From contig NZ_LMMZ01000003.1 in NCBI RefSeq assembly GCF_001422885.1, positions 40,927 through 104,926 of the forward strand: a stretch of 64,000 nucleotides of DNA. The letters run 5' to 3'. The notes below the pieces were generated by a model. The model worked only from the letters and a program-made list of their open reading frames with translations. It was not told the DNA's origin and made no database searches. Positions 1 through 9,469 of the stretch are shown one piece after another. Each line of letters starts with the position of its first letter. The first letter of the stretch is position 1. Source of the DNA: Methylobacterium sp. Leaf104 (GTDB lineage: Bacteria > Pseudomonadota > Alphaproteobacteria > Rhizobiales > Beijerinckiaceae). Position numbers and translations under genes: made by a program.

Positions 1-1
1 G

Positions 2-151
2 GACGAGAATACTCGTGAAATCGAGCTGCAGCGGCATTTCTACGGCGCGCTGGCGCTGATCCTCGGCGCGCTCGCCGGCTTCCTCGGCGGCCGCCTCGGC
101 GCCCCCAAGCCCGACACCCTCGTGGCCGGATACGACGCCCGCCGCGCCTGA
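2..151 (+). CDS. C-terminal end of a membrane protein (partial)
   Basis: An open frame runs in from the left edge and stops at TGA 149-151, giving the last 49 residues of a protein. The fragment has a charged start (DENTREIELQRH), then one hydrophobic glycine-rich helix (about residues 14-32, with GALAGFLGGRLG) that looks like a membrane span with small-residue packing, then a short polar tail. Codon third positions are almost all G or C, as in the neighbouring genes. A strong hairpin follows 7 nt after the stop. The family cannot be named from this fragment. Confidence 0.6.
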   Translation, partial: DENTREIELQRHFYGALALILGALAGFLGGRLGAPKPDTLVAGYDARRA

Positions 152-158
152 ACGGAGA

Positions 159-183
159 GGGGCTGGCCTGACCGGCCAGCCCC
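159..183 (+). terminator. Hairpin terminator after the partial gene
   Basis: GGGGCTGGCC (159-168) and GGCCAGCCCC (174-183) form a perfect 10-bp stem with a 5-nt loop, 7 nt after the stop of the partial gene. There is no clear T-run, so intrinsic termination is inferred from stem strength and position only. Confidence 0.6.
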
Positions 184-215
184 ATCGGTTCACCGCAGAT
201 CCGAATCTCGTCGGA

Positions 216-243
216 TCGACAGGGTCTCGTCGGACCCTGTCGA
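216..243 (-). terminator. Hairpin terminator after the small secreted protein gene
   Basis: TCGACAGGGTC (216-226) and GACCCTGTCGA (233-243) form a perfect 11-bp stem with a 6-nt loop, 12 nt beyond the minus-strand stop at 256. Together with the hairpin at 159-183 it separates two convergent genes. Confidence 0.6.
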
Positions 244-255
244 CCGTCCGCTTCC

Positions 256-543
256 CTACAGACCGCCACTGCCTCCGGATCCACCCCCGGCGCTGCCGGT
301 GCCGCTCGCGCGCGACGGCTGGCCGGCATTTCCGCCCGCCGCGGAATTCGAGGTCGCGGTATCGGCGCCGGTCGCCCCGCGCGAGAGGGTCCGTCCGCGG
401 CGGCCGCCGGTGGTGTTCTGGCTGCTCGAGATCGCGACACCGCGTTTCTTGTGCCGCGAGCGGGCATCGGCCGTCGTGCCCATCTGCACGAGAACGAAGG
501 AAGACAGGACCAGCACGCAGGTCGAGAGCGTCAGCGTTTTCAT
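256..543 (-). CDS. Small secreted Gly/Ser-rich protein, unknown function
   Basis: A 95-residue protein begins with a typical Sec signal peptide (MKTLTLS, then a hydrophobic core, likely cleaved near TADA/RSRHKKR). The mature part is about 65 residues: a basic patch (RSRHKKR), then a low-complexity tail rich in Gly, Ser, Thr and Ala ending GGSGGSGGL, probably disordered. The ATG at 543 is preferred over the GTG at 549 because AGGAG lies 5 nt upstream of the ATG and overlaps the GTG. It stands alone with a hairpin terminator behind it. I recognise no domain; function is unknown. Confidence 0.7.
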   Translation of the reverse strand: MKTLTLSTCVLVLSSFVLVQMGTTADARSRHKKRGVAISSSQNTTGGRRGRTLSRGATGADTATSNSAAGGNAGQPSRASGTGSAGGGSGGSGGL

Positions 544-827
544 CGTCACTCCTGTGGTTGATGGAAAGAACTCAGGATCTGCGCCGAGTTTCCGTTCGCC
601 CCGATGCTTTTGCGCCTCGGCCGGGGCCGGCCGTCATCGGCACGCGGTCAGGGGAGGGTGCCCACGGGGAAGGGCGCCGAGCGCGCGCCACGCGCCTCCG
701 GGACAAATCGACGTGGAGCGGATTCGAAAGCAAGGATCGGGATGCGGCCCCGAGGCTCCCGGGGCAAGGATACGGTGACCGAGCCGATTCCGGCCGGAAT
801 CGGTCCCCGACGACGAAGGACATCCCC

Positions 828-1919
828 ATGCGGCGCGCCGAAGCGGAACCACGGCCCGGGGCCTCCGGCACGTCCGAGAGCGAGAGCGCGCAGCGATGGG
901 CCGCGCTCGCGGCCCGGGACGCCGGGGCCGACGGCCTGTTCGTCTACGCGGTCCGCACCACCGGCGTGTATTGCCGTCCGAGCTGCCCGTCGCGGGCGGC
1001 CAAGCCGGACAACGTCACCTTCCACGCCACCTGCGCCGCCGCCGAGGCGGCGGGCTTCCGGCCCTGCCGGCGCTGCCGGCCCGACGAAGCCCCCCTGGCC
1101 GAGCGGCAGGCGGCGGCGGTCGCCCGGGCCTGCCGCCTGATCGACGCGGCCGAGACCCTGCCGACCCTCGAGTCGCTCGCGGCGGCGGCGGGCTTGAGCG
1201 CCTTCCACTTCCACCGCGTCTTCCGGACGGTCACCGGCATCACGCCCAAGGCCTACGCGTCGGCCAGGCTCGCCGAGCGCGTCGCCCGGCGCCTGCCGGC
1301 GGCCGGGACGGTGACCGAGGCGGTGTTCGCGGCGGGCTACAACGCGTCGAGCCGGTTCTACGCCCAGGGCTCCGGGCGGCTCGGCATGACGCCGTCCGCC
1401 TACCGCAAGGGCGGCCCCGGCGTCGCGATCCGGTTCGCGGTGGCCGCCTGCTCCCTCGGCGCCATCCTGGTCGCGGCGACGCCGCGCGGAGTCTGCGCCA
1501 TCCTCCTCGGCGACGATCCCGACGCCCTGGTGCGCGACCTCCAGGACCGCTTCCCGCGGGCCGACCTGTCACCCGGCGATGCGGCGTTCGACCTCTGGGT
1601 GGCCGCGGTCGTCGGCCTCGTCGAGGCGCCTGGGCGCGGGCTCGACCTGCCCCTCGACATCGGCGGCACCGCCTTCCAGCAGCGGGTCTGGGACGCGCTC
1701 CGCGCCGTTCCGATCGGCACCACGACGACCTATGTCGAGATCGCCCGGGCCATCGGCGCTCCCACGGCCATGCGCGCCGTGGCCCAGGCCTGCGGCGCCA
1801 ACCGGCTGGCCGTCGTCGTTCCCTGCCACCGGGTGGTGCGCTCGGACGGGGCGCTGTCCGGCTATCGCTGGGGCGTCGCCCGCAAGCGCGCGCTCCTCGA
1901 CCGCGAGGCGGCGCGGTGA
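828..1919 (+). CDS. ada: Ada bifunctional O6-methylguanine/phosphotriester methyltransferase and AraC-type regulator
   Basis: 363 residues with the full Ada layout. Residues about 20-95 are the zinc-binding phosphotriester domain (GVYCRPSCPSR with Cys49 and Cys53, then CRRCRPDE). An AraC-type helix-turn-helix follows at about 105-190 (GLSAFHFHRVFRTVTGITPK). The C-terminal O6-alkylguanine methyltransferase domain ends with VPCHRVV, whose Cys accepts the alkyl group. In characterised Ada, methylation of the N-terminal Cys converts the protein to an activator of repair genes; the same role is inferred here. Length is close to E. coli Ada (354). The frame opens upstream, but ATG 828 with GAAGGA 7 nt before it starts where the family starts. 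No alkB or alkA is adjacent. Confidence 0.93.
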   Translation: MRRAEAEPRPGASGTSESESAQRWAALAARDAGADGLFVYAVRTTGVYCRPSCPSRAAKPDNVTFHATCAAAEAAGFRPCRRCRPDEAPLAERQAAAVARACRLIDAAETLPTLESLAAAAGLSAFHFHRVFRTVTGITPKAYASARLAERVARRLPAAGTVTEAVFAAGYNASSRFYAQGSGRLGMTPSAYRKGGPGVAIRFAVAACSLGAILVAATPRGVCAILLGDDPDALVRDLQDRFPRADLSPGDAAFDLWVAAVVGLVEAPGRGLDLPLDIGGTAFQQRVWDALRAVPIGTTTTYVEIARAIGAPTAMRAVAQACGANRLAVVVPCHRVVRSDGALSGYRWGVARKRALLDREAAR

Positions 1920-2498
1920 CGACGTCGCCGCAGCCGGGCAGGGCGATCGACGTGGTCCGGGCGCCGCAGGTCACGACCACAGGATATCGGCCTCGTCGGC
2001 CGCGCTCCACGGGTTACAAGTCGTTCCGATGATCTAGGGTGGCGGCGGCGGGTCGTGTCCGGACCGCCCTCATTCGCCTCTCCCGCCGCGGCGCCATCCG
2101 CGCCCATTCCCGGGTCGACATCGGCCTGGCCGCCCTTCCTCCGCCTCGCCGCCCGGCCCCCGCGCGACGTCGTCGGCGGCCTGAAGCTGTCGTTCTGGTC
2201 GCGTCGGCGGTTGCGAAGCGGATGGCAGCAAGAATGCCCACGAAGCAGGCATTCCGCGAAGATGTCGGCGGGTACGGCCAGGTTTTCGCACGTCCCTGAG
2301 GCAGTCCGGCCGACAGCGACGACGGGCCGGAACGTCCCGACTATTCTTCCTGACTATTCATGAGGCAGGGCGGCTGCGCGTCCGGAAAGCGCAGACGCGA
2401 CGACATCGCGGGCGGACGATCGCTCCCGGCCCGCGAGATCTGCGCGGCGGTTTGGCCGGCGGATTGCATTCACGGTTTCGTCAAGCCGTACGCAGCCC
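1920..2498 (+). promoter_or_regulatory. Gene-free stretch upstream of the peptide-type ABC operon
   Basis: No convincing gene is visible in these 579 bases; the open frames are arginine/proline-rich shadows. Two structures stand out: an inverted repeat GAATGCC-N9-GGCATTC (2232-2254) and an exact direct repeat GACTATTC (2339-2346 and 2352-2359, 13-bp period). The direct repeat lies in a locally AT-richer patch about 140 nt before the operon and could be a protein-binding site. The promoter of the 2499-8160 operon presumably lies here. Confidence 0.35.
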
Positions 2499-4133
2499 AT
2501 GGAAACCCGTCCCCGCATGTTCGCTTCCGTCTCCCGCTGGTCGAAGTCCCGCCTTCTGGCCGCCACCCTGCTGTCCGGGGTGATGATGCCCGCCGCCCTC
2601 GCCCAGGGCGTGCTGAAGATCGGCATGACCGCCTCCGACATCCCGCTCACCACCGGCCAGGCCGACAATGGCGGCGAGGGCATGCGGTTCACGGGCTATA
2701 CGGTCTATGACGGGCTCATCAACTGGGACCTCTCCTCCGCCACCAAGCCCTCCGTGCTGGTGCCGGGCCTCGCCACGAGCTGGACGGTCGACCCCGCCGA
2801 CAACACCAGGTGGACCTTCAAGCTGCGCGAGGGCGTGACCTTCCACGACGGCTCGCCCTTCACTGCCGAGTCGGTGGTGTGGAACCTCGACAAGCTCCTG
2901 AAGAACGACGCGCCGCAATTCGACCCGCGCCAGTCGGCGCAAGGTCGCTCGCGCATCCCGGCCGTGGCGAGCTACCGCGCCGTCGATCCGACCACCCTCG
3001 AAGTCGTCACGAAGAACCCCGACGCGACGCTGCCCTATCAGATCGCCTGGATCATGATCTCGTCGCCCGCCCAGTGGGAGAAGGTCGGCAAGAGCTGGGA
3101 CGCCTTCGCCAAGACGCCCTCGGGCACCGGCCCGTGGAAGCTGACCCTGTTCGCCCCGCGCGAGCGCGCCGAGATGGCGCCCAACAAGGCGTATTGGGAC
3201 ACGGCCCGGGTGCCGAAGCTCGACAAGCTCGTGCTCGTGCCGCTGCCCGAGGCCAATGCCCGCGTGGCGGCCCTGCGCTCCGGCCAGGTCGACTGGATCG
3301 AGGCGCCCCCGCCGGACGCGGTGGCCTCCCTCAAGGCCGCCGGGTTCGGCATCGTCACCAACGCCTACCCGCACAACTGGACCTGGCACCTCTCCCGCGC
3401 CGAGGGCTCGCCCTGGAACGACATCCGCGTGCGCAAGGCGGCCAACCTCGCGGTGGACCGCGAGGGCATGAAGGAATTGCTCAACGGCCTGATGATCCCG
3501 GCCCAGGGCTTCATGCCGCCGGGCTCGGCCTGGTTCGGCAACCCGACCTTCAAGCCGACCTACGATCCGGAAGCCGCCAAGAAGCTCCTGGCCGAGGCCG
3601 GCTACGGGCCGAACAAGCCCATCGTCACCAAGATCCTGATCGCGCCCTCGGGCTCGGGGCAGATGCAGCCCCTGCCGATGAACGAGTTCATCCAGCAGAA
3701 CCTCGCGGATGTCGGCATCAAGGTCGAGTTTGAGGTGGTCGAGTGGAACACGCTCATCAACCTCTGGCGCGCGGGCGCCAAGTCCGACATGTCGCGCAAG
3801 GCGACGGGGATGAACTTCTCCTACTTCATCCAGGACCCCTTCACGGGCTTCATCCGCCATCTCCAGTGCAATCTCGCGGCGCCGAACGGCACCAACTGGG
3901 GCCACTATTGCGACCCCGAGATGGACAAGCTGTTCGATCAGGTCCGCACCACCTTCGACCCGGCCGAGCAGACCAAGGTCCTGGAGAAGGTCCACGAGAA
4001 GTACGTCGACGACGCCCTGTTCCTGATGGTGGCCCACGACACCAATCCGCGCGCGATGAGCCCCAAGGTGAAGGGCTTCGTGCAGGCGCAGAACTGGTTC
4101 CAGGACTTCTCGCCGATCTCGATGGGCAAGTGA
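2499..4133 (+). CDS. Periplasmic solute-binding protein of a Dpp/Opp-type ABC importer
   Basis: A 544-residue family 5 extracellular solute-binding protein. The N terminus carries a signal peptide (KSRLLAATLLSGVMMPAALA, cleavage before QGV). The mature protein shows family hallmarks: VYDGLINWD, LATSWTVDPADNTRWTFKLREG and GVTFHDGSPFTAESVVWNLD in the first lobe, and the late hinge segments typical of DppA/OppA. It would deliver a peptide-like or other polar ligand to the two permeases encoded next. Downstream are permease-permease-ATPase-ATPase genes, so it leads a complete importer operon. The substrate cannot be read from sequence; relatives bind dipeptides, nickel chelates, opines or glutathione. 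ATG 2499 and ATG 2517 are both possible starts; neither has a strong ribosome-binding site. Confidence 0.88.
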   Translation: METRPRMFASVSRWSKSRLLAATLLSGVMMPAALAQGVLKIGMTASDIPLTTGQADNGGEGMRFTGYTVYDGLINWDLSSATKPSVLVPGLATSWTVDPADNTRWTFKLREGVTFHDGSPFTAESVVWNLDKLLKNDAPQFDPRQSAQGRSRIPAVASYRAVDPTTLEVVTKNPDATLPYQIAWIMISSPAQWEKVGKSWDAFAKTPSGTGPWKLTLFAPRERAEMAPNKAYWDTARVPKLDKLVLVPLPEANARVAALRSGQVDWIEAPPPDAVASLKAAGFGIVTNAYPHNWTWHLSRAEGSPWNDIRVRKAANLAVDREGMKELLNGLMIPAQGFMPPGSAWFGNPTFKPTYDPEAAKKLLAEAGYGPNKPIVTKILIAPSGSGQMQPLPMNEFIQQNLADVGIKVEFEVVEWNTLINLWRAGAKSDMSRKATGMNFSYFIQDPFTGFIRHLQCNLAAPNGTNWGHYCDPEMDKLFDQVRTTFDPAEQTKVLEKVHEKYVDDALFLMVAHDTNPRAMSPKVKGFVQAQNWFQDFSPISMGK

Positions 4134-4160
4134 TGGACATCCGGGTCGCCCTGGGACGCA

Positions 4161-4189
4161 GGCCCGCCCCCTTCCGCGGGGACGGGGCC
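4161..4189 (+). other. Intercistronic hairpin between binding protein and permease genes
   Basis: GGCCC (4161-4165) pairs with GGGCC (4185-4189) and CCCC (4167-4170) with GGGG (4178-4181), giving a GC-rich interrupted stem just before the permease start at 4195. Hairpins here in ABC operons commonly raise binding-protein mRNA relative to permease mRNA; that role is inferred. Confidence 0.4.
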
Positions 4190-4194
4190 TGGCC

Positions 4195-5148
4195 ATGCTG
4201 AAGTTCATCCTCCAGCGCCTGCTCACCGTGACGCCGGTGGCGCTCGGCGTGAGCGTCGTCTGCTTCCTGCTGGTCCACCTCGCCCCCGGCGACCCCCTGA
4301 GCGCCGTGCTTCCGGTGGACGCCACGCAGGAGACCATCGACGCGATGCGGGCGGCCTACGGCTACGACAAGCCGCTGCCGGTGCAGTACGTCATCTGGCT
4401 CTGGCACGTGCTCCAGGGCGATCTCGGCATCTCCATCGCCACCGGCCGCCCGGTGGCGCAGGAGGTCGGCCGGGCGGTGGTCAACAGCCTGATCCTGGCC
4501 TTCGTGGCGACGCTGATCGGCTTCACCTTCGGCTGCCTGTTCGGCTTCGTGGCCGGCTACTTCCGCAACTCGATCCTGGACCGGCTCGCCTCGGCGGTGT
4601 CGGTCTTCGGGGTGAGCGTGCCGCATTACTGGCTCGGCATGGTGCTGGTCATCGTGTTCTCGGCCCAGCTCGGCTGGCTGCCGCCCACCGGCGCCGGGCC
4701 GGACGGCTCGGGCAACTGGCGGCCCGACCTCGATCACCTGCGCTACATCGTCCTGCCCGCGCTCACGATGTCGGTGATCCCCATGGGGGTGATCGCCCGC
4801 ACCATCCGGGCGCTGGTGGGCGACATCCTGGCCCAGGACTTCGTGGGTGCGCTCCGGGCCAAGGGCATGAGCGAGTTCGGCGTGTTCAAGCACGTGGTCA
4901 AGAACGCCGCCCCGACGGCGCTCGCCATCATGGGGCTGCAGCTCGGCTACCTGCTCGGCGGTTCGATCCTGATCGAGACGGTGTTCGCCTGGCCCGGCAC
5001 CGGCTTCCTGCTCAACGCCGCGATCTTCCAGCGCGACCTGCCCCTGCTCCAGGGCTCGATCCTCGTCCTGGCGATGTTCTTCGTCGCCCTCAACCTCATC
5101 GTCGACGTCGTGCAGACGGCGCTCGACCCGCGCATCGAGAGGGGCTGA
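4195..5148 (+). CDS. Dpp/Opp-type ABC permease, first subunit (DppB-like)
   Basis: A 317-residue inner-membrane permease of the DppB/GsiC group. It begins with the family start (MLKFILQRLLTVTPVALGVS), followed by LVHLAPGDPL, and has about six membrane spans. The cytoplasmic loop that docks to the ATPase is visible near residues 215-240 (LRAKGMSEFGVFKHVVKNA, the EAA-type region). It forms the translocation channel with the next gene product. Its stop overlaps the start of that gene (TGATG at 5146-5150), which indicates translational coupling. Confidence 0.9.
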   Translation: MLKFILQRLLTVTPVALGVSVVCFLLVHLAPGDPLSAVLPVDATQETIDAMRAAYGYDKPLPVQYVIWLWHVLQGDLGISIATGRPVAQEVGRAVVNSLILAFVATLIGFTFGCLFGFVAGYFRNSILDRLASAVSVFGVSVPHYWLGMVLVIVFSAQLGWLPPTGAGPDGSGNWRPDLDHLRYIVLPALTMSVIPMGVIARTIRALVGDILAQDFVGALRAKGMSEFGVFKHVVKNAAPTALAIMGLQLGYLLGGSILIETVFAWPGTGFLLNAAIFQRDLPLLQGSILVLAMFFVALNLIVDVVQTALDPRIERG

Positions 5149-6077
5149 TGGCACTCGCGACACAGGCCGGCGCGCCGGTCCTCGACATCGCCGGCGGGGC
5201 CGCGCCCGCGCCGGCCGCGCCCGACGCCTTCGTGCCTTCGCGCGGCTTCTGGGGGCAGGTCGGCCACAAGCTCCTGCGCGATCCCGTGGCGATGGCCGCC
5301 GCCTGCGTGATCCTCGCCATCGTGGCGATCGCGCTGCTCTCGCCCTGGATCACCCCGATGGACCCCTATCGCGGCTCGATGCTGCGGCGCCTGAAGCCGA
5401 TCGGCGACGCGACCTACCGCCTCGGCTCGGACGAGCTCGGCCGCGACATGCTGAGCCGCCTGATGATGGGTGGCCGCCTGTCCCTGTTCATCGGCGTCAC
5501 CCCCGTCATCCTCGCCTTCTTCATCGGCTCCGGCATCGGCATCCTGGCCGGCTACGTCGGTGGCTGGGTCAACACCGTCCTGATGCGCACGGTGGACGTG
5601 TTCTTCGCCTTCCCCTCGGTCCTGCTCGCCATCGCGCTCTCGGGTGCGCTGGGCGCCGGCATCGTCAACTCCATCGTGTCGCTGACCTGCGTGTTCGTGC
5701 CCCAGATCGCCCGCGTGGCCGAGAGCGTGACCACCCAGATCCGTGCCCGCGACTACGTCGACGCGGCGCGTCTCTCGGGCGCCTCGACCCTGACGATCCT
5801 GCGGGTGCAGGTGCTCGGCAACGTGCTCGGGCCGATCTTCGTCTACGCCACCAGCCTCATCAGCGTGTCGATGATCCTGGCCTCGGGGCTGTCCTTCCTC
5901 GGCCTCGGCGTGAAGCCGCCCGAGCCCGAATGGGGCCTGATGCTGAACACCCTGCGCACGGCGATCTACGTGAACCCGATGGTCGCGGCCCTGCCGGGGC
6001 TGGCCATCTTCGTCGTCTCGATCTCGTTCAACCTGTTCTCCGACGGCCTGCGGTCCGCCATGGAGGTGAAGGCATGA
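5148..6077 (+). CDS. Dpp/Opp-type ABC permease, second subunit (DppC-like)
   Basis: A 309-residue permease of the DppC/OppC group. A proline/alanine-rich N-terminal tail of about 30 residues precedes the first span ([20 protein letters not shown]). Then comes the family segment [24 protein letters not shown]. The EAA-type loop reads [22 protein letters not shown]. The end ([16 protein letters not shown]) is characteristic. It pairs with the preceding permease. Start overlaps the previous stop, and its own stop overlaps the next ATG (ATGA at 6074-6077), so the operon is tightly coupled. Confidence 0.9.
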   Translation: MALATQAGAPVLDIAGGAAPAPAAPDAFVPSRGFWGQVGHKLLRDPVAMAAACVILAIVAIALLSPWITPMDPYRGSMLRRLKPIGDATYRLGSDELGRDMLSRLMMGGRLSLFIGVTPVILAFFIGSGIGILAGYVGGWVNTVLMRTVDVFFAFPSVLLAIALSGALGAGIVNSIVSLTCVFVPQIARVAESVTTQIRARDYVDAARLSGASTLTILRVQVLGNVLGPIFVYATSLISVSMILASGLSFLGLGVKPPEPEWGLMLNTLRTAIYVNPMVAALPGLAIFVVSISFNLFSDGLRSAMEVKA

Positions 6078-7135
6078 GCATGCCGATCGGCGCTCCCACC
6101 GTCCCGATCGCCCGCGACCGGGGCGGCCCGGCCCAGCCCCTCCTCACCGTCGACCGGCTCGTGAAGCACTTCCCCGTCAAGACGGGCTTGGGCGGCACCA
6201 AGGCGGTGGTGCGGGCGGTGGACGGCGTCGACTTCGAGATACTGAAGGGCGAGACCCTCGGGGTCGTCGGCGAGTCGGGCTGCGGCAAGTCCACCACCGC
6301 CCGGCTGATCATGGGGCTGATCCGGCACGATTCCGGCGATCTGCTCTTCGACGGCGAGCGCATCGGCGGCCGGGCGCTGCCCCTGCGCGACTTCCGGGCC
6401 CAGGCCCAGATGGTGTTCCAGGACAGCTACTCCTCCCTCAATCCGCGCATGACCATCGAGGGCTCCATCGCCTTCGGACCGCGGGTGCACGGAGTCCCGA
6501 AGCGCCAGGCCATCGAGCGCGCCCGCTCCCTGCTCGCCCGGGTGGGGCTGGAGCCCGCGCGCTTCGCCGCGCGCTATCCGCACGAGCTCTCCGGCGGCCA
6601 GCGCCAGCGCGTGAACATCGCCCGGGCGCTCGCGCTGGAACCCCGCCTCGTGGTGCTCGACGAGGCCGTCTCGGCGCTGGACAAGTCGGTGGAGGCGCAG
6701 GTGCTGAACCTACTGATGGACCTCAAGCAGGAATTCAACCTCACCTACCTGTTCATCTCCCACGACCTCAACGTGGTGCGCTTCATCTGCGACCGGGTGG
6801 CGGTGATGTATCTCGGGCAGGTGGTCGAGATCGGCCCCGCCGACATGGTGCTGGCGAGCCCCGCCCACCCCTACACGGCCGCCCTCCTGTCCTCGATGCC
6901 CTCGATGGATCCGGATGCCCGGACGCAGGTGGCGCCCCTCGCCGGCGACCCGCCGAACCCGATCGACCCGCCCGCCGGCTGCCGCTTCCATCCCCGCTGC
7001 ACCCTGGTTGAGCCCGTCTGCCGGGGTACGGTCCCGCCCCTCGACGCCCTCGATGCCCGCCACCGCGTCGCCTGCCTCGCCCGCCAGCCGGGCTCGGGCC
7101 ACGCGCTCGCCCCAGACCTGGCGGTGGCCGCATGA
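6074..7135 (+). CDS. Dpp/Opp-type ABC ATPase (DppF-like)
   Basis: 353 residues with Walker A (GESGCGKST), Q-loop ([15 protein letters not shown]), ABC signature ([15 protein letters not shown]), Walker B ([12 protein letters not shown]) and switch His (ISHDLNVV). The C terminus carries the oligopeptide/dipeptide-type extension with cysteines ([13 protein letters not shown]). It powers the importer together with the next gene product. The frame is open farther upstream inside the permease gene, but ATG 6074 overlaps the previous stop by 4 nt and starts where the family starts. The aromatic-serine segment [10 protein letters not shown] is typical of the F subunit. Confidence 0.9.
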   Translation: MSMPIGAPTVPIARDRGGPAQPLLTVDRLVKHFPVKTGLGGTKAVVRAVDGVDFEILKGETLGVVGESGCGKSTTARLIMGLIRHDSGDLLFDGERIGGRALPLRDFRAQAQMVFQDSYSSLNPRMTIEGSIAFGPRVHGVPKRQAIERARSLLARVGLEPARFAARYPHELSGGQRQRVNIARALALEPRLVVLDEAVSALDKSVEAQVLNLLMDLKQEFNLTYLFISHDLNVVRFICDRVAVMYLGQVVEIGPADMVLASPAHPYTAALLSSMPSMDPDARTQVAPLAGDPPNPIDPPAGCRFHPRCTLVEPVCRGTVPPLDALDARHRVACLARQPGSGHALAPDLAVAA

Positions 7136-8160
7136 GCGCATCCGAACCCGGCCCGGCGGTGGCGATCCGCGGCCTGACGGTGGTCTTCGGCGGCGTGGTC
7201 GAGGCCGTGGACGGAGTCGACCTCACCCTCGAGCGCGGCCAGGCCGTGGCGCTGATCGGCGAATCGGGCTCGGGCAAGAGCGTCACCCTGCGGGCGATCA
7301 TGCGCCTGAACCCGGAGCGCCGGACGCGGATCGGCGGAGAGATCCGGGTCGGCGGCGCCGACGTGATGGCGATGTCGCCGAAAGCCCTGCGGGCCCTGCG
7401 CGGCCGGGCCGTGGCGATGATCTTCCAAGAACCGCTGCTCGCCCTCGACCCGGTCTACACGGTGGGCCAGCAGATCACCGAGGCGATCCGCCAGCACGAG
7501 CGCATCGGCTCGGCGGCGGCGCGCCAGCGCGCCCTGGCGCTGTTCGAGCGGGTCCGCATCCCGAGTCCGGAGCGGCGCCTCGACGCCTATCCGCACGAGA
7601 TGTCGGGGGGCATGCGCCAGCGCGCGATGATCGCCCTGGCGCTGGCCTGCCGGCCGCAGGTCCTGCTCGCCGACGAGCCGACGACGGCACTGGACGCCAC
7701 CGTGCAGATCCAGATCCTGCTGCTCCTGCGCGAGCTGCAGGCCGAACTCGGTCTCTCGACGATCTTCGTCACCCACGACCTCGGCGCCGCCGTGGAGGTC
7801 GCCGACCGGATCGCGGTGATGTATGCCGGCCGCATCGTCGAGGAGGGCTCCGCCCGCGACGTGGTGCTCGATCCCCATCATCCCTACACGATCGGCCTGC
7901 TGCGCAGCCGCGCCGACGGCGCGCTCGCCAAGGGCACGCGCCTGAAGACGATTCCCGGTAGCCCGCCCGACCTCGCCAACCGCCCGCCGGGCTGCCCCTT
8001 CGCCCCGCGCTGCTTCCTCGCCGAGGAACGCTGCCGGGTCGAGGCGCCGCCCGCCGTGGCCGTGCAGCCCGGCCACCGGGCCGCCTGCTGGCGGACCGAG
8101 GCGGCCCACGCGGCGTTCCAGGGGGACCGGGCGCCGGTGCTGGCGGACGCGGCGGTGTAA
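7132..8160 (+). CDS. Dpp/Opp-type ABC ATPase (DppD-like)
   Basis: 342 residues with Walker A (GESGSGKSV), Q-loop ([17 protein letters not shown]), signature ([15 protein letters not shown]), Walker B ([12 protein letters not shown]) and switch His (VTHDLGAA). The C-terminal cysteine-bearing extension of the family is present ([17 protein letters not shown]). It overlaps the F-type ATPase by 4 nt (ATGA) and is the last gene of the operon. With two permeases, two ATPases and a binding protein, the importer is complete. Confidence 0.9.
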   Translation: MSASEPGPAVAIRGLTVVFGGVVEAVDGVDLTLERGQAVALIGESGSGKSVTLRAIMRLNPERRTRIGGEIRVGGADVMAMSPKALRALRGRAVAMIFQEPLLALDPVYTVGQQITEAIRQHERIGSAAARQRALALFERVRIPSPERRLDAYPHEMSGGMRQRAMIALALACRPQVLLADEPTTALDATVQIQILLLLRELQAELGLSTIFVTHDLGAAVEVADRIAVMYAGRIVEEGSARDVVLDPHHPYTIGLLRSRADGALAKGTRLKTIPGSPPDLANRPPGCPFAPRCFLAEERCRVEAPPAVAVQPGHRAACWRTEAAHAAFQGDRAPVLADAAV

Positions 8161-8180
8161 ACGCGAAGGCGTCGCGCGGA

Positions 8181-8513
8181 TCAGCCCGGCTGTGCGATTC
8201 CCTTCGTCCACAGCATGCACAGGTAGAACACCTGCCCGCCGATCAGGAGGGCGCTCATGGGCAAGAGGGTCCGGAACGCCCGCGTCCCGTCGGAGTCCCT
8301 CCGGCACCGCACCAGCATCGTCGCCATGGCGAAGAGGCCCACCCCCGGCCCGAAGCCGAGCGCGACCCATCTCGGCGCAAACCAGTTGGGACGCCCGTCG
8401 ATGCCCCACTGCATCGGCAGACGATCCAGGCCACCCAGGTAACCGTTCGCCGCCCAGGACAGTCCGATCAGACAGGCGGGCGTCGCCGCGGCGAGGAGGT
8501 AGGCACGCGTCAT
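8181..8513 (-). CDS. Small membrane protein resembling the DUF1648/SdpI type, unknown function
   Basis: 110 residues with about three hydrophobic segments: the N terminus, the middle (WVALGFGPGVGLFAMATMLV) and the C terminus (MSALLIGGQVFYLCMLW). The segment LPMQWGIDGRPNWFAPRW between the first two spans resembles the DUF1648 pattern, in which a conserved Gly/Asn loop follows a first helix. That assignment is tentative. It is convergent with the ABC operon, 20 nt away, and is probably transcribed alone. Codon use matches its neighbours, supporting a real gene. Confidence 0.65.
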   Translation of the reverse strand: MTRAYLLAAATPACLIGLSWAANGYLGGLDRLPMQWGIDGRPNWFAPRWVALGFGPGVGLFAMATMLVRCRRDSDGTRAFRTLLPMSALLIGGQVFYLCMLWTKGIAQPG

Positions 8514-8576
8514 CGCGAGGGCGAGCTCCGGTCACGCAACGGTGCCGAAGCCTACCGCGAGCGGCTTTCCCGATCC

Positions 8577-9467
8577 TTACCCCAGCCGCAACCCGGCCTT
8601 CGCCTTGCGCAGTTGCAGATACAGGCTCGCCCCGAGGGCCAGCCCGATCACCGCCAGCGACATGCCGGTGGTGAGGGTGCCCAGCGCGTAGATCTCCGGC
8701 GTCGTGACGGTGGTGGTGAGGCCCTGCAGCTCCAGCGGCAGGGTGTTGCGGCCGCCGATGGCCTGGCTGGTGCGGGCGAGTTCGTCGAAGGACAGGGTGA
8801 AGCCGAACAGCGCGACGCCGACCAGCGACGGTCCGAGGATCGGCACCACCACGTGGCGCAGGGTCTGGGGTCCGCTGGCGCCGAGGTCGCGGGCGGCCTC
8901 CTCGTAGGCCGGATCGAACCGGTTGAAGACCGCGAACATGATGAGGAGGCCGAAGGGCAGGGTCCAGGTCAGGTGCGCGCCCAGCGCCGAGGTGTAGAGC
9001 CCCATCAGGGTGCCGTGCTCCTGCAGCCAGCCCCAGCCGGTCTCGGCGGCGGCCCACTTCACCGCCTCGTCGAGGAGACGGAATTCCAGGCCGATGCCGA
9101 GGGAGACCACGATGGAGGGCACGACCAGGCTCGCCACCGCGATGGTGAACAGCGCACTCTCGCCGCGGAAGCGCTTGCGGAAGGCCAACCCTGCGAAGAA
9201 CGCGACGACGACGGTGAGCAGCATGACCACGAGGCCGAGGCGGAGCGAGCGCCACAGGGCGCCCCAGATGTCGACGATGCCGAGCCCGGCCCAGAGCTTG
9301 CCGAACCAGTGCGTCGAGACGCCGTTCATCGGGAAGGTGAGGCCGCCCTGCGGCCCCTGGAAGCTCAGCACCAGGATCGTCAGCGTCGGCCCGTACAGGA
9401 AGGCGACGAACAGGGCGAAGAACGCCGCCAGGGCATAGAAGGCCGGGGAGCGGGGGCGGTCGCTCAC
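8577..9467 (-). CDS. Pot-type ABC permease, second subunit (PotC-like)
   Basis: A 296-residue inner-membrane permease of the spermidine/putrescine-2-thiosulfate class, with about six spans and the EAA-type loop EEAARDLGASGPQTLRHVVVP near residue 190, which contacts the ATPase. The start is GTG at 9467, 2 nt after the preceding permease's stop. It is the last gene of the operon that begins with the ring-opening amidohydrolase at 15524. PotC-like proteins move polyamines, putrescine, sulfate, iron or small zwitterions; the neighbouring hydrolases point to a nitrogenous ring compound or its ureido product. Confidence 0.85.
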   Translation of the reverse strand: MSDRPRSPAFYALAAFFALFVAFLYGPTLTILVLSFQGPQGGLTFPMNGVSTHWFGKLWAGLGIVDIWGALWRSLRLGLVVMLLTVVVAFFAGLAFRKRFRGESALFTIAVASLVVPSIVVSLGIGLEFRLLDEAVKWAAAETGWGWLQEHGTLMGLYTSALGAHLTWTLPFGLLIMFAVFNRFDPAYEEAARDLGASGPQTLRHVVVPILGPSLVGVALFGFTLSFDELARTSQAIGGRNTLPLELQGLTTTVTTPEIYALGTLTTGMSLAVIGLALGASLYLQLRKAKAGLRLG

Positions 9468-9469
9468 GA

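Noticed and set aside
558..827. Upstream in-frame extension of ada from ATG 558
   Set aside because: The extra 90 residues are low-complexity and not part of Ada; ATG 828 has a ribosome-binding site and matches the family start.
2481..4337. Long minus-strand open frame (618 codons) opposite the Dpp-type binding-protein gene
   Set aside because: The product is Arg/Gly/His-rich low-complexity and lies opposite a recognisable binding protein. It is an antisense artefact of high GC3.
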